A stretch of 64,000 bases of DNA from Pallidibacillus pasinlerensis (GCF_009996845.1 NZ_JAACYS010000007.1:1-64000), one strand, 5' to 3'. Shown: positions 10,569-21,134, numbered from the stretch's first letter. The notes: a model not told the origin generated them from the sequence alone. Made by a program: numbers and translations.

Positions 10569-12572
10569 TTATTTTACTAATGCTTCAACACGGCTTACTA
10601 CGTTTTCAACATTAAAGCCGTATTCTTTAACGATAACATCACCATTACCAGAAGCACCAAATCGATCAATTGCAAGCACATCGCCTTGGTCACCAACATA
10701 TTTGTGCCAACCTAAGCTAGATGCCATTTCAATTGCAAGACGAGCTTTTACGCCAGATGGTAGCACACTTTCTTTATATGCTTCATCTTGTGCTTCAAAA
10801 CGGTCCCATGAAGGCATGCTTACAACATTTACATCGATTCCTTTTTCTTTCAATGCCGCTTGAGCTTCAACAGCTAACGCAACTTCTGAACCTGTCGCAA
10901 TTAACAATGCATCAGGAGTTTCTTTTTCACCTTTACTAATTACATACGCACCGCGTTTCACACCTTCATACGCCTTTTCAGCTGTACCTTCTAAAGTCGG
11001 TACGTTTTGACGAGTCAATACAAGCACAGTTGGAGTTTCTTTACTTTCTACGGCTAAACGCCATGCCGCTTGTACTTCATTCGCATCAGCTGGACGAATG
11101 ACAGATAAGTTTGGAACGGAACGTAAACCTGCTAATTGCTCGATTGGTTCGTGAGTTGGACCGTCTTCACCAACGGCAATTGAATCGTGAGTAAACACAT
11201 AAGTTACTGGTGTTTTCATTAATGCTGATAAACGGATCGCTGGTTTTAAGTAGTCACTGAATACAAAGAATGTTCCACCTTGTACTTTTACACCACCATG
11301 TAGTGCCATACCGTTTAATGCTGCACCCATTGCAAATTCACGAACACCGAACCAAATGTTACGGCCTGCGTAGTTGTCTGGACCATAGTCCCCGCCATTA
11401 TCGATGTAGTTTTTATTTGAACTGAATAAGTCCGCACTTCCACCGATTAAGTTTGGCACAGCTTTCGCAACCGCATTTAATACTTTACCGCCAGATGCAC
11501 GTGTTGCCATTTTATCTTCACCAGCTTTATAAACTGGTAAATCAGCATCCCATCCTTCTGGAAGGTCACCGTTTATTGCTGTAATAAATTCAGCTGCTTC
11601 TTCAGGATATTTCTCTTTATATTCGGCAAGAAGTTTATCCCAATCCGTTTCAGCTTGTTTACCAGGTTCTTCAATTTTTGCTTTGAAGTCATCGTACACT
11701 TCACTTGGTACTTCAAAATCAGGATAATCCCAACCGTAGTACTCTTTCGTTAACTTAATTTCATCTGCTCCTAGTGGCGCACCGTGTACATCAGACTTAC
11801 CTGATTTATTTGGAGAACCGTATCCAATCACAGTTTTTACTTCAATTAACGTTGGTTGCTCTTTGTTTGCTTTTGCTTCTTTAATTGCAGCGCGAATTTC
11901 CTCTAGGTTATTACCGTCTTCAACAAAAAGCACTTGCCAACCGTATGATTCAAAACGTTTACTTGTTTTGTCAGAGTAAGCACGATCTAAGTCACCATCA
12001 AGAGAAATATCGTTAGAATCGTATAATACGATTAACTTATCTAATTTTAAGTGACCAGCTAGTGAAGCTGTTTCATGGGAAATTCCTTCCATTAAGTCCC
12101 CGTCCCCAACTAGGGCATATGTATAATGGTCAACAATCGGGAAACCGTCTTTATTATATTTAGCTGCTAAGAAACGTTCAGCCATTGCCATACCAGTTGC
12201 CATCGCAATCCCTTGACCAAGTGGACCAGTTGTTGCTTCTACACCGTCAGTATCCGTTACTTCTGGGTGGCCTGGTGTACGGGATCCAAATTGACGGAAG
12301 TTTTTCAAATCATCAATTGTTACATCATAACCTGATAAATGTAACAAACTATAAAGTAATGCTGAACCATGACCAGCGGATAATACGAAGCGATCACGAT
12401 CAAACCATTTTGAGTTTTTCGGATTATGTTTCATAAAATCAGTCCATAGTACATAAGCCATTGGTGCAGCACCCATCGGTAATCCAGGGTGACCTGAGTT
12501 TGCTTTTTCAATCATATCAATGGATAATGTACGAATGGCATTTACGGATAATTGTTCAACGGATTTTACCAT
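10569..12572 (-). CDS. tkt: Transketolase
   Basis: Thiamine-diphosphate enzyme moving two-carbon units in the pentose phosphate pathway. The 667 residues carry AGHGSALLY, the TPP-binding GDGDLMEG segment, the pyrimidine domain with [15 protein letters not shown] and a C-terminal domain. Full length. It sits next to transaldolase, so both non-oxidative pentose phosphate enzymes are together, though a terminator-like structure separates them. Confidence 0.97.
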   Translation of the reverse strand: MVKSVEQLSVNAIRTLSIDMIEKANSGHPGLPMGAAPMAYVLWTDFMKHNPKNSKWFDRDRFVLSAGHGSALLYSLLHLSGYDVTIDDLKNFRQFGSRTPGHPEVTDTDGVEATTGPLGQGIAMATGMAMAERFLAAKYNKDGFPIVDHYTYALVGDGDLMEGISHETASLAGHLKLDKLIVLYDSNDISLDGDLDRAYSDKTSKRFESYGWQVLFVEDGNNLEEIRAAIKEAKANKEQPTLIEVKTVIGYGSPNKSGKSDVHGAPLGADEIKLTKEYYGWDYPDFEVPSEVYDDFKAKIEEPGKQAETDWDKLLAEYKEKYPEEAAEFITAINGDLPEGWDADLPVYKAGEDKMATRASGGKVLNAVAKAVPNLIGGSADLFSSNKNYIDNGGDYGPDNYAGRNIWFGVREFAMGAALNGMALHGGVKVQGGTFFVFSDYLKPAIRLSALMKTPVTYVFTHDSIAVGEDGPTHEPIEQLAGLRSVPNLSVIRPADANEVQAAWRLAVESKETPTVLVLTRQNVPTLEGTAEKAYEGVKRGAYVISKGEKETPDALLIATGSEVALAVEAQAALKEKGIDVNVVSMPSWDRFEAQDEAYKESVLPSGVKARLAIEMASSLGWHKYVGDQGDVLAIDRFGASGNGDVIVKEYGFNVENVVSRVEALVK

Positions 12573-12721
12573 TTACTACACTCCTGTCTGTTTCTATTGA
12601 TAGAGCTTGATATAAATTATGGAAGTAATTAGTCTAGCTTCCACCAATTATATAATGAGGAAATTATATTAATCCTCTATCTCTCATTTATTATGTGAAA
12701 AAAATAAATTCCTAATCGATT

Positions 12722-12768
12722 TAAGGAAGAAGTACAAATGAATTTTTTCGTACTTGCTTCTCATCTTT
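12722..12768 (-). terminator. Probable terminator of tal
   Basis: Just after the tal stop the minus strand has AAGCAAGTAC paired with GTACTTCTT across an AT loop, then a T-rich stretch. The stem is imperfect, so confidence is moderate. Confidence 0.6.
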
Positions 12769-12774
12769 AAAAAA

Positions 12775-13425
12775 TTAATCTTTTTTCGGAACGGATTTCC
12801 AGTCTTCTAAAAATTGTTCGATTCCTTTATCAGTTAATGGATGGCTCCATAATTTAGGGAATAAGGAACCTGGAATTGTCGCAATATCTGCGCCAGCAAT
12901 TGCAGCTGCTTCCACATGAGCAAGGTTACGAACACTTGCAGTAATGATTTCAGCTTCATAGCCGTAGTTATCTAAAACAGTTTTTAATCCGTGGATTAAT
13001 TCCATTCCATCTGTACCGATATCGTCTAAACGGCCAACGAACGGACTAATATATGTAGCACCAGCTTTAGCTGCCATTAAACCTTGAGCAACAGTGAAGA
13101 TTAATGTAACATTTGTTTTTATTCCTTCTTTAGAAAGAATGTTTACCGCTGCTAGGCCATCTTCAGTCATCGGAATTTTCACAACAACATTATCAGCCCA
13201 TTTTGCAATTTCACGAGCTTCTTTAACCATTTCATCTGTTGTAAGTCCAATTACTTCGGCACTGACTGGACCGTCTACAATACTACAGATCTCTTTAATT
13301 ACTTCTTCAAAGTCGCGGCCTTCTCGTGCTATAATTGTTGGGTTTGTTGTTACACCATCAACTAAGCCTAGGCGATTTACTCGTTTAATTTCTTCAATAT
13401 TTGCTGTATCTAAAAAGAATTTCAT
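12775..13425 (-). CDS. tal: Transaldolase, short FSA/TalC type
   Basis: The 216-residue protein is the short decameric transaldolase type. [24 protein letters not shown] and the Schiff-base lysine in VVVKIPMT (about residue 83) are clear. It transfers a dihydroxyacetone unit between sedoheptulose-7-phosphate and glyceraldehyde-3-phosphate; short members can also have fructose-6-phosphate aldolase activity. Located directly upstream of tkt in transcription order. Confidence 0.95.
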   Translation of the reverse strand: MKFFLDTANIEEIKRVNRLGLVDGVTTNPTIIAREGRDFEEVIKEICSIVDGPVSAEVIGLTTDEMVKEAREIAKWADNVVVKIPMTEDGLAAVNILSKEGIKTNVTLIFTVAQGLMAAKAGATYISPFVGRLDDIGTDGMELIHGLKTVLDNYGYEAEIITASVRNLAHVEAAAIAGADIATIPGSLFPKLWSHPLTDKGIEQFLEDWKSVPKKD

Positions 13426-13628
13426 ATTCCATTACCTCCTAAATGAGTGCCGTTAATTTGTGAAAATGTGCTCAGTTTCAGTATACCGTAATTTTTTGTC
13501 TTTTCCATTAATAATTATCGAATGTAATAAAAATATTTTATATTCCCTTTTATATAACGCTTATAAGGATGTTTTTTGACTTATAATATTCCACGCCGAA
13601 AAAGGATCTCCTTATTGATCACACTAAC

Positions 13629-13781
13629 ATGGGTGTTTCCGATGGACAATTTTTCTTTATCACAGGATATACATCTGGAGGTACTCCTTATGGTATTACT
13701 TGGGAAGAATGGGAGGAAGTTGAAGGGGATGAATCAACTTCAGCTCCGCAAACAAAAAATTCCTCAAAGGATGTAAATTAA
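13629..13781 (+). pseudogene. Fragment of a small conserved Bacillaceae protein
   Basis: A 50-codon plus-strand frame reads GVSDGQFFFITGYTSGG then PYGITWEEWEE and ends SSKDVN. The block resembles the C-terminal half of small uncharacterised Bacillus proteins as I remember them. The frame is open for 15 codons before the ATG but has no start there, and no ribosome site precedes the ATG. I read it as an N-terminally truncated remnant; a short real gene is possible. Confidence 0.4.
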
Positions 13782-13814
13782 TTCGGGGAGTGAAACAATG
13801 AGTTTTTCACTATA

Positions 13815-15014
13815 TTAAAGAGCTCGTTTTTTCTTAAATCGAAATACTTTTTCTACTGTAAAATCCGGAAATTCTTTCTGTTGATTTTTTTCAAAAAAGG
13901 CTTCATCAATTCCTGTTAATATTGTTAAAAAGTAACGGTCTACCCGTAATTCGTCCATTAATTTTGTTACAGAATAAAATCCTTCGTCAAAAAGTAGCTG
14001 TAATATACTTTTAACTTTCGATGGTTTTGAAATCGGAATAACATCATCAAGTGGTTCGCTCTTACGATAACCTTTTTTATTAATTAACATGTAAAAATAT
14101 CGAAATTGTTGATAACTTATTAAACCAAGTCTAAAGGCTCTCATTCCTAACGCTTGTAATGATACTTGCCATTTTTGTTTCAAATCAATATAAGAATCAG
14201 GATTTGACTTTTTTAAAATATTATTACAGTCTTCCCGAAATTTCTCTTCAGGTAGTAAAAATGCTGATGCAAAAAGATGGGCTTCATCTTCTAGCTGACG
14301 ATAAGCTTTTTTATCTTGCATAGTAAAGTCCATTTTATAATGTAGTAACAAATGCCCTAGCTCATGTGCAATGTCAAAATTTCGTCTCACTGCAGATTTT
14401 TTTATTGAACCTAAAATAATATATGGTCGGTCATCCTCAGTCCATAAACTATAGGCATCAATCGTTTCACCTATTTCCTTTTCAAATACAAAAGCTCCTG
14501 CTTTTTCGATTAGATAGAGAAGGTTGTTATTTGAATCTTGATTTAATCCAATCTTCTCCCTTGCCATCTCTGCTACATATTTAATTTGCTTTTCTCTCTC
14601 GAGTAAACTGTGATTTTGTAAAAATTGGATTGTTTCATTACGTAACTCTAATAAAACACTTTTTGGATATTGAATATTTTTTTCGATCTTTTTTAGGAAA
14701 GCATCGATAAATTGAACATGCATTGATTCGCTTTTTGATTTACTTAATGAATTAATAGTTTCTGAACGATAAGCAATATGTTCAACATTAATTGGTGTTG
14801 TGTCAACTTTTTCGATTAAGTCTTGGTTATAAAAGTATGATGACTTTACATGAAAAAATGCTTTCAATTTATTAATTACTTCCATTTTAGGAGAAACATA
14901 ACCGTTTTCATATTGCCATATAGCCTGTTCAGTTACACCGATTTTCTCTGCCAACTGCTGCCTAGACAAGTTATTCATAATTCTAATGTTGGCCAAACTT
15001 TTTCCCACAAACAC
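13815..15014 (-). CDS. XRE-type regulator with ImmA/IrrE metallopeptidase domain
   Basis: The 399-residue protein joins an N-terminal helix-turn-helix (residues about 7-60) to an IrrE/ImmA zinc protease domain with AHELGHLLLH (His217, Glu218, His221) and a probable third ligand at Glu244 in EDEAHLFAS. Relatives cleave or control repressors of mobile elements, stress or toxin-antitoxin operons. It lies 3 bp after the stop of a small membrane protein, so the two form an operon. The specific target is unknown. Confidence 0.85.
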   Translation of the reverse strand: MFVGKSLANIRIMNNLSRQQLAEKIGVTEQAIWQYENGYVSPKMEVINKLKAFFHVKSSYFYNQDLIEKVDTTPINVEHIAYRSETINSLSKSKSESMHVQFIDAFLKKIEKNIQYPKSVLLELRNETIQFLQNHSLLEREKQIKYVAEMAREKIGLNQDSNNNLLYLIEKAGAFVFEKEIGETIDAYSLWTEDDRPYIILGSIKKSAVRRNFDIAHELGHLLLHYKMDFTMQDKKAYRQLEDEAHLFASAFLLPEEKFREDCNNILKKSNPDSYIDLKQKWQVSLQALGMRAFRLGLISYQQFRYFYMLINKKGYRKSEPLDDVIPISKPSKVKSILQLLFDEGFYSVTKLMDELRVDRYFLTILTGIDEAFFEKNQQKEFPDFTVEKVFRFKKKRAL

Positions 15015-15017
15015 AGG

Positions 15018-15410
15018 CTAAACCTCCTTATTTTTACGATCAGACCCCTCTTTGGCATCATCTTTAATACCGATATCAAAGTAATGAGCACCAATATTTT
15101 CTTCTGCTTCAACACTCGTAGTTAATGCACTAATTACTTCCTCATCAATCACTGGTTGTTGAGATGTACTAATGTAGTGTGTCAAGTCATCAACAGGATA
15201 CGCTTTTTTATCTATTGGATTTGGAAGAAAAAGTGAAATTCTTGATATGAGTTGGGATTCATCAATAGCATAAGTAATTATATAGAAACGGTCATACACC
15301 TTTACTACTTTTTCAAGTTTAGTATGGTTAATAACTGCAATTGTAATTGCAATAACGGATGCGAATACGATCATTATGGCAAATAATCGTAACCGAAAGT
15401 TCCCTTTCAA
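15018..15410 (-). CDS. Small single-pass membrane protein, unknown
   Basis: I do not recognise a family. The 130 residues have a basic start, one membrane helix at about 9-27 (LFAIMIVFASVIAITIAVI), an outer domain of about 80 residues and an acidic/basic tail (DDAKEGSDRKNKEV). It is immediately upstream of the ImmA/IrrE gene and probably co-transcribed; a sensor or anchor role for that protease is an inference only. Confidence 0.55.
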   Translation of the reverse strand: MKGNFRLRLFAIMIVFASVIAITIAVINHTKLEKVVKVYDRFYIITYAIDESQLISRISLFLPNPIDKKAYPVDDLTHYISTSQQPVIDEEVISALTTSVEAEENIGAHYFDIGIKDDAKEGSDRKNKEV

Positions 15411-15533
15411 TTATATCCTCCTAATTTACTAAAAATTCTATAATTCTATTGTATAGTACCACACTAATAATAATAAAGTATGAAACGATAATGAAATATG
15501 ATATAGACGTAAAATCCTTTTTAGACGCAAAAA

Positions 15534-15570
15534 CAAGAACCTGTTGATACTTTAATACCAACAGGTCCTT
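15534..15570 (-). terminator. Terminator of the BCCT gene
   Basis: ACCTGTTG and CAACAGGT (8 bp, 12-nt loop) are followed on the minus strand by a T-rich tract. It lies about 25 bp after the transporter stop. Confidence 0.85.
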
Positions 15571-15591
15571 AGTTAAATTATCAGCTTATGT

Positions 15592-17193
15592 TTAAATTGA
15601 AACGGCATCCTCTTTTTTCTTCTTAATACCGACTTTTACAGGTTTAACTTGTTTTTCTTTTACTTTGACCTTCTGTTTTTCTGCTTTTGGAGCAACTTCT
15701 TTTGAGACGACTTTAACGAGTGAAATCATCATAAAGACGATAATAACCGTAAATGGCAGAGCTGCAACAAGGGATGCTGACTGTAATCCTGTTAGTCCAC
15801 TTGTCGATAATAATACTAATGCAATTGAACTAACGAGCACTCCCCAAACTATGCGCATACCAATTGGCGGATTCGTACTTCCATTTTCGGACATACTACT
15901 TAAAATATATGCTGCAGAATCTGCAGATGTTATTAGGAACATAAAGATTAATATAATGGTGACTACTGATAAAATTTCCGTAATTGGCAACGTTTCAAAC
16001 AGTGTAAAAATCGCCAATGTAATATCATTATTGGTTACAGTTGCAATATTGGAACCTTTAAATAGATCCATATATAAAGATGTTCCGCCAAAAACGGCCA
16101 TCCACATCATCGAAAGTAATGCTGGTGCGACCATAACTCCGATTATAAATTCACGAATCGTCCGTCCTCGTGAAATACGTGCGAAGAAAGCTCCTACGAA
16201 TGGCGACCAAGCAATGGTCCAAGCCCAATAAAAGATCGTCCATTCATGTACCCAATGCTCACCACTGTATGGTGTCATATTTAATGAATAACTAATGAAA
16301 TTCGAAATATAATCTCCAATGGCAACTGTAAAAGTCTCCATTATAAATACAGTTGGTCCTGCGAAAAATACGAAAACCATTAATAATATGGCTAAAGCTA
16401 AGTTCGCATTACTTACCCATTTGATTCCCTTGTTTAAACCAGATGTTGAGGACAAGAGAAAGAAAACTGTCATTATGGCGATAATCGCAAATTGTACCCA
16501 GAAATTGATTGGTGTGTTAAAAACCGCATTCAAACCACCATTCGTTTGCAGTACACCCATACCAACGGAAGTTGCGACACCCATTACCGTTGCCACAATC
16601 GCTAATATATTAATCGTGTTTTTCACACTTTGACTTTTACCGTTTTTCGGAATAAGTGGCTCTAATGACGTTGAAATAAGCCCATCTTTCTTTTTCCGAA
16701 ATTGAAAATAAGCAATCGCAAGACCTACAACAGCAAAGATTGCCCACATACTTAATCCGTAATGGAAAAACGCTTGCCCCATGGCAACTCGAGCAGCTTC
16801 TGAAGACTGTGGAGTTATACCATCAGAAGGTGGATTAAAGAAATGGGTCATCGGTTCACCGACACCATAAAAGACGAGTGAAATTCCTAGACCACATGAA
16901 AACAACATCGCAATCCATGTAAATGTACGAAATTGCGGTTTTTCCTCATCTCCACCTAAGCGAATTTTTCCAAACTTACTAAAAGCCATGTACAAACCAA
17001 AAATAACCATCGCTAAAACGGAAAGTAAGTAAAACCAACCAAAATTTTTCGTCGTAAATTGATACGCCGTTTCCGCTCCATTAGCGAACCCTTTTGGAAA
17101 AACAATTCCAAGAACAACGAAAAACAACACTGTAGCCGCTGACATCCAAAACACAATATTTAACTTTTTACTTTTACTTCGAGACTTCATCAA
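15592..17193 (-). CDS. BCCT family betaine/carnitine/choline transporter
   Basis: The 533 residues have 12 predicted helices and the family signature WTIFYWAWTIAWSPFVG followed by FFARISRGRTIREF. Such sodium- or proton-coupled carriers import glycine betaine or related osmoprotectants; OpuD is the B. subtilis relative. The Lys-rich C-terminal tail (KAEKQKVKVKEKQVK) may be the osmosensing part, as in other members. Stands alone with its own terminator. Confidence 0.93.
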   Translation of the reverse strand: MMKSRSKSKKLNIVFWMSAATVLFFVVLGIVFPKGFANGAETAYQFTTKNFGWFYLLSVLAMVIFGLYMAFSKFGKIRLGGDEEKPQFRTFTWIAMLFSCGLGISLVFYGVGEPMTHFFNPPSDGITPQSSEAARVAMGQAFFHYGLSMWAIFAVVGLAIAYFQFRKKKDGLISTSLEPLIPKNGKSQSVKNTINILAIVATVMGVATSVGMGVLQTNGGLNAVFNTPINFWVQFAIIAIMTVFFLLSSTSGLNKGIKWVSNANLALAILLMVFVFFAGPTVFIMETFTVAIGDYISNFISYSLNMTPYSGEHWVHEWTIFYWAWTIAWSPFVGAFFARISRGRTIREFIIGVMVAPALLSMMWMAVFGGTSLYMDLFKGSNIATVTNNDITLAIFTLFETLPITEILSVVTIILIFMFLITSADSAAYILSSMSENGSTNPPIGMRIVWGVLVSSIALVLLSTSGLTGLQSASLVAALPFTVIIVFMMISLVKVVSKEVAPKAEKQKVKVKEKQVKPVKVGIKKKKEDAVSI

Positions 17194-17860
17194 CTCTTCC
17201 TTTCGAATTTTAGTTTCCGCAATTTGAAAAAATTCTACTGTTTACAAGAAGTCCTTGTAAAACAATAGTTAGGCAAGATGAAGGGGAAGTAGTAAAGAAA
17301 TCATATCTATTACGAATTGAGGAAGGTACGTAATAAGATATGAGTGGAATTATACGAATTATTTTTCTTATCGTCGCAATGAGTGCAACCTCTCCACTTT
17401 GGAACGGACAAGTTTGCGAAGGACTTATCCAGCACCAATTGCTTTAAGTTGGTATCTTGTTATTCGTAAGCTAAGGTATTTAGTGAAAATCGAGCCACCA
17501 ATGCTTACGAACACCCCTTCTTTTAGCAAAGAGACATTGTGACAATAGGAAAAATAATTCTTTGAACGTTTCATTGTCAATTTGTAAGAAATTCTAAAGA
17601 ATTGAAACGTTTCTATTAAATATTAACAAATTGTGGTAGAAAACTAAAATTGGATAATAATTGATTTGTGGGGATAAGGGATGATTTAGCTAGTTATAGG
17701 TATCATTAAGCCATCATAACTTTTAATTATCTGGAAATGCTCGATAATGCTGGCAAATTGTATGGAGAATGGTAATTATTTTTAGAAAAATCCGGATTTT
17801 TAGTTGCGTGTTTTAGGATGCTCAGAAATTTATTGTTCCTTTCGCCAAAATCATTCTTAC
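17194..17860. other. Gene-poor spacer between BCCT gene and flagellar cluster
   Basis: This 670-bp stretch holds the upstream region of the BCCT gene. A 36-codon plus-strand frame at about 17340-17450 follows a GAGGAAGG site, but it matches nothing I know and I do not call it. Nothing else is recognisable. Confidence 0.4.
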
Positions 17861-17890
17861 AAAAAAGCACCCTAATAAATTAGGATGCTA
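17861..17890 (-). terminator. Terminator of the yjfB-like gene
   Basis: AGCATCCTAA and TTAGGGTGCT form a 10-bp stem (one wobble) followed by TTTTTT on the minus strand, just past the yjfB-like stop codon. It probably ends the whole flaG-fliD-fliS-fliT transcript. Confidence 0.9.
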
Positions 17891-17896
17891 TCTCTC

Positions 17897-18097
17897 TTAA
17901 ACATTAATATCTATATTTCCTCCTAAATGCGGCTGAGCGGCGTGTTGGATTTGCTTTACACTCGCTTGTCCCAACATTTCATTAATGAAATCCGCTTGGA
18001 CTTGGGCTTGATCCATAGCTTGATTCATCATCGATAACGATACTTGTTTCATCACTTTTCCTTGACTTAAAGCCATTCACATAAGCGCAATATCCAC
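17897..18097 (-). pseudogene. yjfB: YjfB-type putative motility protein with an early in-frame stop
   Basis: Reading from a GTG at 18097, six nucleotides after an AGGTG site, gives M-D-I-A-L-M, then TGA at 18079-18077, then MALSQGKVMKQVSLSMMNQA and on to NIDINV. YjfB proteins start MDIALxSM, so the TGA probably replaces a serine TCA. The remaining 59 codons are intact and an ATG directly follows the stop (TGAATG), so reinitiation could still give a slightly shortened protein. It is downstream of fliT, fitting a motility role. Function of the family is unknown. Confidence 0.7.
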
Positions 18098-18111
18098 ATT
18101 AAGCACCTTCT

Positions 18112-18462
18112 TTATTTCCGTTTATCAAAAAATGATCCGCCCGTATTTTGTAATGAAGCATATGGATTAATATATTGACGGTTTGATTTTTTCGTAACTT
18201 TTAATTGTTCCATATCCTTTTGGATATTTTGTTTTTCTTGTTGTAGCAATGCATCGAGCTTTTTATTTAATTGCATCGCTTGTTTCGCAAGAGTCTCTTC
18301 ACCGCTCGAAAGTGGCTTCTCTATTTTGTCGAGAAACTCCTGACGCTTTTCTAACATTTTATTAATTTCTTCAATCCGCTTTTCTCGGTCTTCTTCAGTC
18401 GAGTTTTCTAAGTACCGAATTATTTCCACAGTTGTTACGTAAACGCCTTTCACCGGATTCAT
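18112..18462 (-). CDS. fliT: FliT-type flagellar export chaperone
   Basis: Small helical protein of 116 residues, mostly charged coiled-coil (TEEDREKRIEEINKMLEKR), in the position of fliT after fliS. FliT family members bind FliD before export. Sequence conservation is weak, so position carries much of the assignment. Its start overlaps the fliS stop at one base. Confidence 0.8.
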   Translation of the reverse strand: MNPVKGVYVTTVEIIRYLENSTEEDREKRIEEINKMLEKRQEFLDKIEKPLSSGEETLAKQAMQLNKKLDALLQQEKQNIQKDMEQLKVTKKSNRQYINPYASLQNTGGSFFDKRK

Positions 18463-18863
18463 TAAACAGCGCCGCCTTGAGAGAATGTTTTTTGACGATT
18501 AACTTTAATAACTTCTTTCCACGTATCACGGAACTCCGTTACAATCGCTTCTGCCTCTTCTAAACTTTCCACACTATTTTTCACGTTCGCTTCAATTAAC
18601 TTTGTACGAACGAAATCATATAAAGGCATCATTTGTTTTGAAATTTCCATATCCATATTTAACGTAACCATTAATTCATTAATGATGTTTTGTGCCTTTT
18701 GGATATTTGTGTTTTTCAATTCGATATTATTATCTTGAATCGCTTTTTTCGCAATCCCTATAAATTTTAAACAACCATTATACAACATTAATGTAAGTTC
18801 ACCGGGTGAAGCTGTATTCACTGAGTTTTGTTGATAAGCTTGGTATGGATTTGACATTGACAT
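18462..18863 (-). CDS. fliS: FliS, flagellin export chaperone
   Basis: The 133 residues contain NPYQAYQQNSVNTASPGELTLMLYNGCLKFI, in which the conserved N-terminal part is typical of FliS. It binds the C-terminal part of flagellin and keeps it unassembled until export; in B. subtilis FliS also helps release FliW. Located between fliD and fliT in the SigD-type operon. Confidence 0.95.
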   Translation of the reverse strand: MSMSNPYQAYQQNSVNTASPGELTLMLYNGCLKFIGIAKKAIQDNNIELKNTNIQKAQNIINELMVTLNMDMEISKQMMPLYDFVRTKLIEANVKNSVESLEEAEAIVTEFRDTWKEVIKVNRQKTFSQGGAV

Positions 18864-18970
18864 GGTGCTTCATCCTCACTTTATTAATAGTTTTTAAAAA
18901 TTTCACGCCAACATAATACAATCATATCAAAAATTAAGTGAATATGAATGAATTTGTTGTGACTTTTTTC

Positions 18971-21103
18971 CTACATAAAGAATTGTGATAACTGCATCAT
19001 TTGGTTATTCGATTGCATAATGGCTTTTTCCATCAAAGTAAATTGACGATAATAACGATCTTCTAATCGTTGTAAACGCTGTTCGAACCGTTCAATTCGG
19101 TCTTCGAAGTTAGCAATTTGACGGCCAATTGTATATTGATGTTCCGTCATATTTGCATTACCGGCACGGGCTTGAATTCGATCTCTCGTACCTTGAAGAA
19201 TATCTCTTAAACGACGAACAACACCTTTTTCACCAAAGGTCGAGTTTGAGTCTCCGCTCCTAAATAAAAGTTCAACCGACTCTGGGTCATTTTCAATCGC
19301 TTCACGTAATCGGGTTTCGTTAATTTCCAATTTCGCACTACGGAAATCGGACGTTGTGTTAATCCCTATACTTGATAATGACGTCCTTTGTGGATTAAGT
19401 TCATTATTGTTTACGGCAGAAAAGAGGGCTGACCGCATTTGTGTAATCATACTAGATAGAATTGGATCGCGCCGTAACAAACCGCTTCGAGCCATTTCTT
19501 CCCATTTTTCTTGTTGTTTATCTGTTAACTCTTCTCGCTCTAAATCGGATAATGGTGCATATCCTTTATAATACGGTTCATTAAGTTTCTCTTCAATTTT
19601 TCCAACAATTTCATTATATTTATCGACAAATCCTTTAATCGATTCAAAAAGTTTTTCACTGTCATTATTAACACTTAATGTTACAGGTTGAACACCATCT
19701 GCAGCATCGAATATATTTTTTAACGTGAAGGAAACGCCGTTAACATTAAACGTATTAGATGTTCGTTGTGTTTCAAGTCCATTTATTGTAAAAATTGCAT
19801 TTTGACCCGCATTGTAAGTAGCAGCACCCTCACTACCTTCACCTTCAGAAAAGGAAAATCCTAAAACATCAGTAAAAAATCCACCGTTTAACTCGATATC
19901 TCCCTCTGGATTAAAAACTCCTGTTTCTGTACGAGTAATCGTAACTTGGTCTGTATAATTGTCATAAAACATCATTAAACCTAAGCTAGAATTATTCACT
20001 TCTTTAAAAACATCATTTAAAGAACGGTCCCCTCTAACTAAGAAATTCTCATGTCTAATTCCTTCAGATGTATGCGTAGTTGCATCAAAAGAGAAATAAC
20101 GTTGTTGATATTTAATTTCGATTTCAAGTTCTTTCGTATCACCAGTAAATTTTTCTGATAAAAATTCATCTCCAAAAGAGATTAACCCAGTTTCAAAGTT
20201 GATTGTTCCAACAGAGTCAGAATCAGCGCCACCATTAGGAACTATTTTCCCTTCGTTAGGGTCATGTTCACTAGGTACAAACCTATATGTAGTACCATCT
20301 ATCGTAAGAATATTTTCAAACTCTCTATTTAGAGCCCCACCAATTTGAATTGTTTTTTGGATAGTTCCATTTTGATCTTTTGTTAATTTTCTCGTTTCTT
20401 CTTTAAATTCAACGACATAATCAACTTCAACTACATCATTCTTCTTTAATGGACTATTAAATACAAGTTGACCATCTTCAATCCAAGCATAATTTTCAGT
20501 TATATTTAGATTCTCCGTACTCGTTGGTTTTTCGGAAAATACGGTGATCCCTTTTCCATTTATTTTTACTGAAAGATCGTCTGTAAATCGTTCTTGACCA
20601 TTTTTTAAAAATGCAACAGTATTAGTAGTTTCACTTTCGATTTTGATTGTGTTACTGTCTAAAACACCGGATTTCCATCCGAAATTATTTTCCGCAAATT
20701 TATCTTGAATTTCGTGGATTGATTTTGTCAAATCAACTTTTGCTTCACCAGAGATACCACGATCTAAACTAATCATTGTCGCAGCTTTCGCTAACTGCTT
20801 CACTTCAGAAATCGTATACGTCCCAGTACCTGCTCCACTTGCAGCAGTAGCTGTTACGAAGTCCTCATTCGAACTTGTCACACTACGCGTTTGATAACTC
20901 CGTTGTAATGTAAAATCTAATAAATCATTATAGAAACCATAAATCGCTGTATTGATTTCTCTATATGCGTCCCGCTTCCACTCTAACGTTGTTTTTTCTT
21001 TTTCTATTTTATCTAACGGCATCCGTTCAGCACGCATTAAGTCTTTTACAATCGTGTCAATGTCCATTCCACTGGCTAATCCACTAACCCGTACACCAAC
21101 CAT
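18971..21103 (-). CDS. fliD: FliD, flagellar filament cap (enlarged)
   Basis: Caps the filament and folds arriving flagellin. The 710 residues have a FliD N-terminal domain (VSGLASGMDIDTIVKDLMRAER) and a conserved C-terminal domain with long coiled-coil ending NNQMMQLSQFF. The central surface part is about 200 residues longer than in B. subtilis FliD (about 500). Such growth is in the exposed D2/D3-type region, which varies widely among bacteria. Second gene of the flaG-fliD-fliS-fliT operon. Confidence 0.95.
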   Translation of the reverse strand: MVGVRVSGLASGMDIDTIVKDLMRAERMPLDKIEKEKTTLEWKRDAYREINTAIYGFYNDLLDFTLQRSYQTRSVTSSNEDFVTATAASGAGTGTYTISEVKQLAKAATMISLDRGISGEAKVDLTKSIHEIQDKFAENNFGWKSGVLDSNTIKIESETTNTVAFLKNGQERFTDDLSVKINGKGITVFSEKPTSTENLNITENYAWIEDGQLVFNSPLKKNDVVEVDYVVEFKEETRKLTKDQNGTIQKTIQIGGALNREFENILTIDGTTYRFVPSEHDPNEGKIVPNGGADSDSVGTINFETGLISFGDEFLSEKFTGDTKELEIEIKYQQRYFSFDATTHTSEGIRHENFLVRGDRSLNDVFKEVNNSSLGLMMFYDNYTDQVTITRTETGVFNPEGDIELNGGFFTDVLGFSFSEGEGSEGAATYNAGQNAIFTINGLETQRTSNTFNVNGVSFTLKNIFDAADGVQPVTLSVNNDSEKLFESIKGFVDKYNEIVGKIEEKLNEPYYKGYAPLSDLEREELTDKQQEKWEEMARSGLLRRDPILSSMITQMRSALFSAVNNNELNPQRTSLSSIGINTTSDFRSAKLEINETRLREAIENDPESVELLFRSGDSNSTFGEKGVVRRLRDILQGTRDRIQARAGNANMTEHQYTIGRQIANFEDRIERFEQRLQRLEDRYYRQFTLMEKAIMQSNNQMMQLSQFFM

Positions 21104-21134
21104 TTGTTTTCACATCCTTTTAAAAACTACTGAA

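Noticed and set aside
17340-17450. 36-codon plus-strand frame after GAGGAAGG
   Set aside because: Spacing is long (about 13 nt), product not recognisable, no conservation evidence.
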